From NCBI GenBank assembly GCA_016934535.1, contig JAFGSQ010000004.1, forward strand, positions 1 through 43,921: 43,921 bases of DNA. The letters are read 5' to 3'. This DNA comes from a candidate division WOR-3 bacterium (GTDB lineage Bacteria > SDB-A). A program made the translations under genes and the position numbers. The notes below the pieces were generated by a model, which ran no database searches, was not told the DNA's origin, and saw only the letters and a list, made by a program, of their open reading frames with translations. How positions within the stretch are numbered: position 1 is the first letter of the stretch; each line of letters starts with the position of its first letter. Shown one piece after another: positions 17,449-25,300 of this stretch.

Positions 17449-17865
17449 TCATGGTTCTGTGTTTTTGGCAGGCGTTTCAAAATACTCTTTGACCGATTTT
17501 AATGAAGCCATTACAAGAAACATAACGGGGATTGACGCTTCCAACAAGAATATTCCGGCCAAAGTCAGGTAAATTGCTGTCCACCCGAAAGTACCTGTTT
17601 CAGTTTCAATTTTTCCGAGATAAGATGGGCTTCTGAGGAGAGTTACAGTCATGCCGAGTGAGACAAAAAGCAGCAATATCCTGAAACAGGAAGCTGAAAC
17701 AATGAGTGTGAGTGCCCATTTCCGGCGAAGCAGCGCCGAAATACCGGAGATGATGAAAAAAATTCCCAAACTGAGTACGAGTCCTCTGTTTACGGTCATC
17801 AATTTCTGAAAAACGGGACTCAAATCTATATTGTCCGGTAAGATTGAATATGATCCGGCGCACAA
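17449..17865 (-). CDS. Hypothetical membrane protein, start uncertain
   Basis: A small integral membrane protein with at least three hydrophobic segments (LVLSLGIFFIISGISALL, a middle helix and WTAIYLTLAGIFLLEASIPV). No family recognised. The only standard start is a TTG at 17865, which has no ribosome site and cuts into a further hydrophobic stretch encoded upstream in the same open frame (FLSAAALLYGIIALCAGSYS). The frame stays open back into the end of buk. A CTG at 17949, eight bases after AAAAAGGA, would add 28 residues including a full first helix and give about 166 residues. I think the longer product is more likely, with either a CTG start or a sequence error. It lies between buk and rocD in the same run. 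Confidence 0.6.
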   Translation of the reverse strand: MCAGSYSILPDNIDLSPVFQKLMTVNRGLVLSLGIFFIISGISALLRRKWALTLIVSASCFRILLLFVSLGMTVTLLRSPSYLGKIETETGTFGWTAIYLTLAGIFLLEASIPVMFLVMASLKSVKEYFETPAKNTEP

Positions 17866-17932
17866 AGCTATAATGCCATACAGCAGTGCTGCCGCTGACA
17901 GAAAAACGGCTGATTTGGAATTTTTTCTGTTG

Positions 17933-19000
17933 TCAGGCGTATTTTGCAGGTTCGGTTTCCTTTTTAAGCGCCATCAGGGCGGCCAAATTCAGAGCTTCGA
18001 GTTCATCTTCTCCCGGAAATGTCATCACAGGAGCTATCCAGGATACATATTCCACGATTTTTTCCGTGAGTTCTTTCTGGTAAGCCATCCCTCCCGTCAG
18101 GACTATGGCGTCAACTTCTCCTTTGAGCGCCGCCGACATCGCGCCAATCTCTTTTGATATCTGATATACGAGCGACATAAAAATCAATTCGGCACGGGAA
18201 TCTCCTCCTTCAATCATTTTCAGGACTTCCCTCAAATCGTCGGTGCCGAGATGAGCTTTCAATCCTCCGTTTTTAAGTATCATGTCCATTATCTGCTTTT
18301 CGTTGTGTTTCCCGCTGAAACACATTTTTACAAGTCCCGTCACGGGCAGATAGCCGGAACGCTGAGGCGACATGGGGCCTCCGTCGTTGGCGTTGTTAGC
18401 GTCTATTATCCTGCCTTTTTTGTGGGGAGAGACGCTTATTCCGCCTCCGAGATGGGCTATGACGAGATTGACCTCGTCGTATTTTTTACCGAGTTCCGCC
18501 GCCGCTTTTCTGCCGACCATTTTCATGTTCAGAGCGTGAGACAGACTTTTCCTCGGCAAATCAGGAAATCCGGAAATTCTCGCCTGATCTTCGAACTCGT
18601 CTACAGAGACGGGATCGGCTATGAAAGCTGGGCAGCCGGCGAGAGCGGCAATTTCTCTGGCCAGGAGACATCCTATTAATGAGACGTGCTCGGCTTGGAC
18701 GTTTCCGTTCATAACGTCATTTATCATGGCGTCGTTGACTTCGTAAACGCCTCCCACCAGAGGTTTGAACGGGCCTCCCCTTCCAATCACTGCGGATATT
18801 TCTTTCAGGTCGATTTTCCTGGAATTCAGCGCTTCGAGAAGGACTTTTTTCCTGTATTGATACTGATCGACGGAACGATTGAACCTGGCAATTTCATTTC
18901 CTTCGTGTCTGATGATGTCGGCGAAAACAGGTTTGTCGTCGTGAAACATACCGATTTTTGTCGAAGTCGCACCGGGATTGATTGCTAGAATTTTAAACAT
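17933..19000 (-). CDS. buk: Butyrate kinase (or branched-chain fatty-acid kinase)
   Basis: An ASKHA-fold acyl-phosphate kinase that makes ATP from butyryl phosphate or branched-chain acyl phosphates. Motifs include the phosphate loop NPGATSTKIGMF at residues 8-19, GRGGPFKPLVGGVYEVN, IAHLGGGISVSPHKKGRIIDANNANDGGPMSPQRSG (the adenosine and acyl-phosphate region, spanning roughly residues 180-220) and VLTGGMAY near 300. The length of 355 residues is typical. GGAGG lies five bases before the ATG. No phosphotransbutyrylase (ptb) is adjacent, which is unusual because ptb-buk pairs are common. It is the first gene of the minus-strand run. Confidence 0.94.
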   Translation of the reverse strand: MFKILAINPGATSTKIGMFHDDKPVFADIIRHEGNEIARFNRSVDQYQYRKKVLLEALNSRKIDLKEISAVIGRGGPFKPLVGGVYEVNDAMINDVMNGNVQAEHVSLIGCLLAREIAALAGCPAFIADPVSVDEFEDQARISGFPDLPRKSLSHALNMKMVGRKAAAELGKKYDEVNLVIAHLGGGISVSPHKKGRIIDANNANDGGPMSPQRSGYLPVTGLVKMCFSGKHNEKQIMDMILKNGGLKAHLGTDDLREVLKMIEGGDSRAELIFMSLVYQISKEIGAMSAALKGEVDAIVLTGGMAYQKELTEKIVEYVSWIAPVMTFPGEDELEALNLAALMALKKETEPAKYA

Positions 19001-19063
19001 AACACCTCCGCTTTTTTACTTCTAATTACATTATCGCAGAGTTTTTTTCAAGAAAAATGATAT

Positions 19064-19090
19064 TTGACAGTGGAGGCCAGGGAGTTTAAT
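19064..19090 (+). promoter_or_regulatory. Putative promoter for the 19113-21954 unit
   Basis: TTGACA at 19064-19069 is followed by TTTAAT at 19085-19090 with a 15-base spacer; an alternative TAATAT at 19087 gives 17. It lies about 25 bases before the ATG of the small secreted protein, in the divergent gap with buk. Confidence 0.5.
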
Positions 19091-19112
19091 ATAAAAGCAA
19101 AATGGAGGAAAA

Positions 19113-19514
19113 ATGAGATTTACATTGATAGCGTCAATAATATTTTTTTCACTCGCGTTGCCTGTAAAGCTGCTTTCCGATGATTTTACTCCAAGAAACA
19201 CAGTGGAAAATATGGACATATCCAACTTCCGTCTTCCTTCCAAAAGCATTTATTATAACTTTGGTTTTGCAGGTTCATCGGACGGTTATATGTATTCCTG
19301 GGCAGGAGCGACAAAAAGGTTTATGCCTTCGAGTAATCTTTTGGTAGATGTCGATGTATCCTACGTCAGGCATTTCGGAGAAAACAGAGGCAATTACCTG
19401 GTATCAGCGGGAAGAATGACATATTTTATGAGCGATAAACTGACTCTAAACATCAGTGTTATCGCCCCCGCAATAAAATTAGGCGAGAGTACAGGCGTTC
19501 CAGGTTCATGGTGA
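19113..19514 (+). CDS. Small secreted protein of unknown function
   Basis: A 133-residue protein with a clear signal peptide (MRFTLIASIIFFSLALPVKLL) and a mature part of about 110 residues made of alternating polar and aromatic residues, consistent with antiparallel beta strands (NLLVDVDVSYVRHF, NYLVSAGRMTYFM, LTLNISVIAP). It looks like a piece of an outer-membrane barrel or a small periplasmic beta protein, yet it stops after about four strands, so truncation of a longer barrel is possible. GGAGG lies five bases before the ATG. Its last seven bases overlap the start of the nitrilase-cytidine deaminase gene. I do not recognise the family. Confidence 0.65.
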   Translation: MRFTLIASIIFFSLALPVKLLSDDFTPRNTVENMDISNFRLPSKSIYYNFGFAGSSDGYMYSWAGATKRFMPSSNLLVDVDVSYVRHFGENRGNYLVSAGRMTYFMSDKLTLNISVIAPAIKLGESTGVPGSW

Positions 19515-20707
19515 GATTGAGTCTCGTCCAGTTCGCCCCGAAAGTCGGCGACAAGGACGGCAATCTTTCTAATATCAGAGAATTAGCATCAAAGGCCACT
19601 GGAGACGTCGTTGTATTTCCTGAACTTGCTACTACAGGTTACGCATATCCGAGTAAAAAATCAATAATGCCCTTTTCCGATGATTTTGGAGAAGATAATG
19701 AAACTGCTTCGACATTCAAGAAGCTTTCCTTTGAAAAAAACTGCATGATAGTCGCAGGTTTTGCTGAAAAATCAGGTGAGTGCGTTTTCAACTCTGCGGG
19801 AATATTCACTCCGGACGGCGAAATTAGCGTTTACAGAAAACTTCATCTTTTCTCGAGAGAAAAATCCATTTTTACTCAAGGTGATACACCTCCGCCAGTC
19901 ATCTTTTTCAAAGGAACGCTTTTTTGTGTTCTCATCTGCTTTGATTGGTTTTTCACCGAACTTTTCAGACTGAGAACCCTCGACGGAGTTCAGGTTTTTA
20001 TTCATTGCGCAAATCTTGTTTTGCCATGGTGTCATACTGCGATGAAGGAGAGAGCCGTGACAAACAGGGTTTTTGTGGCGACGGCTAACAGAACCGGACG
20101 GGAAAGGGAAGGAACGGATGATTACGAGTTCACAGGACAATCCCAGATTGTAGACGTATCAGGCACGGTGATCTCGTCTCTTGATCAAGAAGAAGGACTT
20201 CTCGAAGCAGACATAGAACCGTCTCTGGCACTTGATAAAAACGTCACTGGGACAAACAATATTTTCAACGACAGACGAGCAGACATCTATAGCATCAAGT
20301 GGTCAGACGAGTTTGCCGGAATCCGGGAAGACCTCTCTGCGAAAGCTCATTCTGCAAAAGAATTCGCTTACGCTCCGTATTCCGGCATAAAAGTCGGAGC
20401 CGCTATCGAAGATGACAGGGGAAAAGTCTTCTGCGGATGCAATGTCGAAAACGCCTCATTCGGCCTCACTATATGCGCGGAAAGAACAGCCGTTTCGGCC
20501 ATGATTATTTCCGGCGGAAAATTGATTAAAAATTTATGCATCGCCTCGGACGAAGGACTCGTTCCTTGCGGAGCCTGTCTTCAGGTCATCGCCGAGTTTT
20601 CAGAAGATCCCTCTATAATAACAATAAACAAAAACGGGGAAAGAAAAACATGGAAACTTTCAGAACTTTATCCGGTAAAATTTTCAAAGGAAAACTTGCT
20701 GCACTGA
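19508..20707 (+). CDS. Nitrilase-superfamily hydrolase fused to cytidine deaminase
   Basis: One 399-residue chain with two enzymatic domains. Residues 1-265 form a carbon-nitrogen hydrolase with the catalytic triad Glu39 (FPELATTGY), Lys111 (YRKLHLF) and Cys144 (LICFDWFF); ANLVLPWCHTAMKERAVTNR follows the nucleophile as in amide and carbamoyl hydrolases. Residues 275-399 form a homotetramer-type cytidine deaminase with AYAPYSGIKVGA, NVENASFG, the zinc and proton-shuttle motif CAE at 323-325 and PCGAC with Cys354 and Cys357. Both sets of catalytic residues are intact. Cytidine deaminase converts cytidine to uridine; the nitrilase substrate is unknown, though beta-ureidopropionase is a nitrilase-family enzyme of pyrimidine breakdown. 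ATG start with a GTG one codon later. The domain calls are strong; the joint function is inference. Confidence 0.9.
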   Translation: MVRLSLVQFAPKVGDKDGNLSNIRELASKATGDVVVFPELATTGYAYPSKKSIMPFSDDFGEDNETASTFKKLSFEKNCMIVAGFAEKSGECVFNSAGIFTPDGEISVYRKLHLFSREKSIFTQGDTPPPVIFFKGTLFCVLICFDWFFTELFRLRTLDGVQVFIHCANLVLPWCHTAMKERAVTNRVFVATANRTGREREGTDDYEFTGQSQIVDVSGTVISSLDQEEGLLEADIEPSLALDKNVTGTNNIFNDRRADIYSIKWSDEFAGIREDLSAKAHSAKEFAYAPYSGIKVGAAIEDDRGKVFCGCNVENASFGLTICAERTAVSAMIISGGKLIKNLCIASDEGLVPCGACLQVIAEFSEDPSIITINKNGERKTWKLSELYPVKFSKENLLH

Positions 20708-21954
20708 TCGTTGTACCCGTGGCAACTGTTATTTCCTGCGGACCTAAAAGCGGACCCCAATCTATTGCCGACTCAGTTCAGATCGACGGATCCCTGGTGT
20801 TCGAAGCGCTTGAGAAAACTTTCGGATTGACGGGTTTCAGCGCAGATCTGACGATTGAACGAACAGGTTTTGAAATGTATCCTGACGTGAAGATGTATTA
20901 TTCTGTTCGCTTCCAGTTTCCCGACAGAGTTCATCTGAAACCGAAATATATCACCGAAGGCCAGTTTTCAGACGAAGTGATCGCGCTTGGTTCCAGAGAA
21001 TATCATTTCATTTCAGAAAAATGGGAAGAGTATCCGAGGACTGACATGTCGGATCTCTATTTCCAAACTGACCTCGTACTTATGGATAGCAATTTTGTCT
21101 TTCTCCCGGAAAAATCCGCCGGGGCAGAGATTTATTTTTTCGCTTTCAAACCGAACCTGCCTCTTTTTGACCCGCTCGGAAAAATAATAACAACGGGTGA
21201 AATAATTATTGGCGTCAAAGACACATTGATACAATCAGTAAAAGTTTTCAGTCCGGATTCCTCGTTTTTGTGGAGTTTTGAGATCACGGGGGTTGGAATT
21301 TCCGGCGAAATTCGAGCACCTTCTCTTTTCTATTATTTTTTTAAAGTTGAGATAGACAGCATGCAGGACACCCTGGCTATAAGTTCAAGGCTGAGAAACT
21401 GCGGCTGCGAGGAGATTAAAATTTCCTCTTTCAGAAGAAGCAGTGAAATCGAATTCATGTCGGAAAGAGAATCCCCATTCATGAGAGATCTGCTGACGAT
21501 GGAAGGATATTGGGAAATCAGAGAAGTCAGGTGGATACATGATGACCCGGGAAAGTATATCAACGACAGTGTTTTGCTGAGAGAGGAATTCGGCTCTGAC
21601 AGCAGGATTGGATTTATTGCGGGAATACCTTACAAACCGGCGATACTCTTAAAACCAGTGTTGGACTGCCGGAAAGACGTAATTATGGAATCGGATGTTT
21701 CATACAGCGCTATAGACAGGATTTCTCTTAAAATTTTATTTTCAGACGAATCGGGTGAAAAAATCCGCAATTTGCATGAAGGTGCGGCAATCGGACTGGT
21801 GGTAGACGGCTCTTTGGTGGCTGTCGCAGATTCGCGTACTGCCGATGGAAGCTATTCGTTTATTTGGGAAAGAGGGGGGGATTTCGACATCGATTTTATA
21901 AGATCTGTTTTGAATTCGCCATTTCTTTCCGGGCAGGTGAGAATAAAAGAGTGA
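20650..21954 (+). CDS. Lipoprotein of unknown function
   Basis: A 434-residue exported lipoprotein. From the ATG at 20650 the N-terminus has a basic region (SGKIFKGK), a hydrophobic stretch and a lipobox VISC, predicting lipid attachment at about Cys25, followed by Gly-Pro rather than Asp, which would favour outer-membrane sorting by the usual E. coli rule if that applies here. The first third (SADLTIERTGFEMYPDVKM) resembles the convex sheet of LolA-like proteins, but I would not assign that family. The frame runs upstream to 20536, but that part lies inside the deaminase coding sequence and lacks signal-peptide character. The signal sequence overlaps the last 58 bases of the deaminase in another frame. 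Confidence 0.75.
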   Translation: METFRTLSGKIFKGKLAALIVVPVATVISCGPKSGPQSIADSVQIDGSLVFEALEKTFGLTGFSADLTIERTGFEMYPDVKMYYSVRFQFPDRVHLKPKYITEGQFSDEVIALGSREYHFISEKWEEYPRTDMSDLYFQTDLVLMDSNFVFLPEKSAGAEIYFFAFKPNLPLFDPLGKIITTGEIIIGVKDTLIQSVKVFSPDSSFLWSFEITGVGISGEIRAPSLFYYFFKVEIDSMQDTLAISSRLRNCGCEEIKISSFRRSSEIEFMSERESPFMRDLLTMEGYWEIREVRWIHDDPGKYINDSVLLREEFGSDSRIGFIAGIPYKPAILLKPVLDCRKDVIMESDVSYSAIDRISLKILFSDESGEKIRNLHEGAAIGLVVDGSLVAVADSRTADGSYSFIWERGGDFDIDFIRSVLNSPFLSGQVRIKE

Positions 21955-21996
21955 TCTTGAAAAAACCTGATGTTTGTATAAACTGATGAAAATTGT

Positions 21997-22025
21997 TTGA
22001 CAGCTTAACTTTACGGAAATAGAAT
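21997..22025 (+). promoter_or_regulatory. Strong putative sigma70 promoter for the Trm112-PorU-PorV unit
   Basis: TTGACA at 21997-22002 and TAGAAT at 22020-22025 are separated by exactly 17 bases, eleven of twelve consensus positions. It lies about 105 bases upstream of the Trm112-like ATG, in a 175-base gap that contains no gene, so the transcript would have a leader of roughly 100 bases. Confidence 0.72.
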
Positions 22026-22129
22026 TCTTACAGGAGTTGATAAAGATAAGTTCATTCTATGTAAAATATTGCAGATCTTTTGCCTTTCCAGAATTAAAGG
22101 TTATATTTTGCCTGTAAAGGAGTTAAGTT

Positions 22130-22315
22130 ATGCTCGACAAAAGGCTTCTCGACATATTAGTTTGCCCTAAATGCAAGGGCGAACTCGAATATAAATCCGG
22201 GATCAACCGGCTTTTGTGTAAAAACTGCAAGTTGGCATACAAGATAGAAGATGACATACCTATCATGTTGATAGATGAAGCTGAAAGGGCGGACAGGCAA
22301 ATTTATGAAAAATAA
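22130..22315 (+). CDS. Trm112-family zinc-ribbon protein
   Basis: A 61-residue protein with two cysteine pairs, C12-P-K-C15 and C30-K-N-C33, which form a small zinc ribbon, and the family's start LLDILVCPKCKGEL and end DDIPIMLIDEAERA. In eukaryotes and archaea Trm112 activates methyltransferases; in bacteria YcaR-like members are small proteins of unclear role, often beside lipid A or LPS genes. AAAGGAG lies seven bases before the ATG. Its last 11 bases overlap the start of the PorU-like gene, so the two are probably translated together. Confidence 0.88.
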   Translation: MLDKRLLDILVCPKCKGELEYKSGINRLLCKNCKLAYKIEDDIPIMLIDEAERADRQIYEK

Positions 22316-25300
22316 ATGCATTACAGGATTACTCATTTTATTTTCTTTTTTCAATCAGTTGATTTCCGAGAAATATTTTGTCAATTACCAGGTCCCGGAG
22401 ATGGAAATCAGCGATTTTTTTGTTTCCGGCAGAGTTTATTCTTTTATTAAGCCGGGTCCAGGTCTTTCCTGTTTTGCTGAGACAGGAGCGCCCCAGCTGC
22501 CATCAAAATCTTTTATTTTCATAGTTCCTCCGCGCGGGAGTTATTCATTCGACGTATCGTTTTCGGGCGGCAGGACTCGACAGCTCGTCAATCCGGTTCT
22601 TCCTGTTCCGCAATGGAAAGAAGAGAATCTTGTCTATGAACCCGACAATAAATATTACACCAAAGCTTATCCCGGTTATTCATACATTGAATCCGAACCT
22701 TTTAAAATTGGATATTGGCGGCTGGTGAGGATAGAGACGTATCCTGTCACTTATGCGGACGGACGGATAACCTTTGCCGAGAACATAAAAATAGAAGCGA
22801 CATTTTCAGACAACACATCATCAGTCGTGCCTTCGGAGTCATGGCTGAGGATAATATCTTTCATGGCGGAAAACTATACTCACGCTTCAATATTCGCAGA
22901 AGGAAACACAGAGAGGATCCGTACATTTTCCGACCAGCCTTATTACAGGATTTCGCTTATCGAGGAGGGGCTGTATGAAGTAAGCGGATCCGATCTCGAG
23001 AACGCCGGTGTCAATTTGGACGCCATAGATCCGGTTACACTATCTGTGTTTTGCGGGGAGGCAAAAGCTTTGAGCTGGTACCTGGCGGACACAATACACG
23101 ACAGTTTTCAGTACGAGATCCCCATAATAGTCCAGGACGGGGGAGATAACAAATTCGATGCCGGGGACAGGATAATATTTTACGCGTCGTCTCTCAAAGG
23201 TTACGACAAGAATAATTTTCCTTACTCCGTTACCTCGTATCACAGCCCGTGGTCGGACACGGTAGTTTACTGGCTGACGTGGGGCGGAGAAAACGGCAGG
23301 AGGCTGGTAAATCAGAATTCCCTGCCGATGACCGGGTCTTTTATTCAGACGTCGTTTCTCGACACCGTTCACGTTGAGACGGACAGTCTGAGTCCTTCGC
23401 AGTCAGGTCTCAGATTTATACACAGAGAGATATCCAGAAATCCCGGCGACGAAGTTGCAGGTTTTTCAATATCTTACAATGTCCAATCGCCTGCCGGACA
23501 GGCTCAGATGAATCTCCACGTGTTTTCGGGTTCGACTGACTCGGTCAATATGCATAGAATGCGTGTCAGGTTAAACGGATCACAGATAGGAACGGCCGAA
23601 TGGGCCGACGAGCATTCGATAAGCCCGAGGATAATTTCATTTCCCTGCACTGGAGTTTTGAGGGAAGGGACGAACAATCAGGAAGTACAACTTTACAGGG
23701 TTTATCAGAATTCCAGCGATTTTATAATGTACGATTTGACTGACGTGATTTATCAGAGAAAGTATCAGACACACGAAGGCATGCTCGTTTTCGGCGTGAA
23801 TGCAGGCGCGGGGGACACAGTTCTCGGTTTTAACGTAAAAGGAGTAAGCTCAGGCGGTCTTTATGTCTGGAACATTGACGATCCTTACAATCCTACAGGA
23901 ATAGTGAATTACACAGTGTCCGGAGACACTGTCAAATTCGCATGGCCCGGAGATTCAAATTCCGGATTCATCGTTTCGAATTCCCTGATGAAACCTGTAA
24001 ACATAAGATATGCCGATCCATTTGCTTTAAAAAGGATAACAGGTGCGGATTACATAATAATAACCCCGCATCAGTTTTTGAACGCCGCAGAGAAACTCGC
24101 TTCATACAGAAGGTCGCATTTTCCCGGAGGCATAAACCCTCAGGTGCTCGTCGTCGAACTTCAGGAGGTTTACGACAATTTTGGGCACGGGATGTCCGAT
24201 CCGACGGCTATAAGGAACTACCTCAAATGGGCGAGTGAAAACTATGATCCAATACCCGGCTACGTTTTGTTTATGGGTTGCGGCACATATGATTACAGGA
24301 ACATCGAGAGAAGAACACCCTTCAGAGGCGCTTTTCCGGCACACGAAGAAGGCGGTGTTGTTAAATATTTCTCCATGCAGAATTTCAATTCGTGCTTTGA
24401 CGACTGGTACGTAGATTTCGACGGGAACCGGTATCCCGACATGTGCGTGGGCAGAATAACCGCTCTGACGAACGTCGACATAAACCAGAACGTCGAAAAG
24501 ATTATCAGATATGAAAACTCATCGTCTTTCGGTTCGTGGAAGAGCAGAGTGCTGTTTCTAGCCGATGACGAATACGCTTCGAGAGTTGACCAATCTTACA
24601 ATGAATATATTCATAATTACCAGACAGAGAGCATTTCGAGGTTCTTGTCGCAGGATTACCAGCCGGTGAAAGTCTATCTGATGAATTATCTGGGCACGAC
24701 ACAGACAGCGGGACCTCCGTACAACTACAGTCCCGGCGAAAAACCTCTCGCCGCTCAGGATCTGAGACAGGAACTTAACAAGGGTTGTTTCATGCTGTTA
24801 TTCATGGGGCACGGTAATTTGACGGTTTTAACGCACGAAGCGGTGTTCAGGAACCCTTCTGACGTCGACGCCCTCGAGAACGAGATAAGACAGCCAATAT
24901 GCTATTTCGGCTCCTGCGGAGTCGGGGCTTTTGACAGGACTACATACAGTTCTATGGCGGACGGAATACAGATAAAACCAGACAAAGGCGCCATTTTTAC
25001 ATGGGGCGCTTCAAGAGCGACTTTTCCTTCCGACAATTACCCGCTCGCAGTTAATTTAATGCTGAGTGTCCTTGGCGATCACCTCTCCACAGGAGAAGTG
25101 ACGTTAGTTGTAAAAAACACAGTTCACGCAAACAGCTGGCATTATCTCAGTTTCGGCGATCCGGCGTTGATTCCTTTCAAAGACACAATAGGAATATCAA
25201 TGGACCTCGGAAGAGACAAAATGCTTGCCTCAGGATTGTCCGACATCAGTTCAACCACGGGAAACGGTACTCTTACGTCAGTGAGTTCTCCTGTTCTGAC

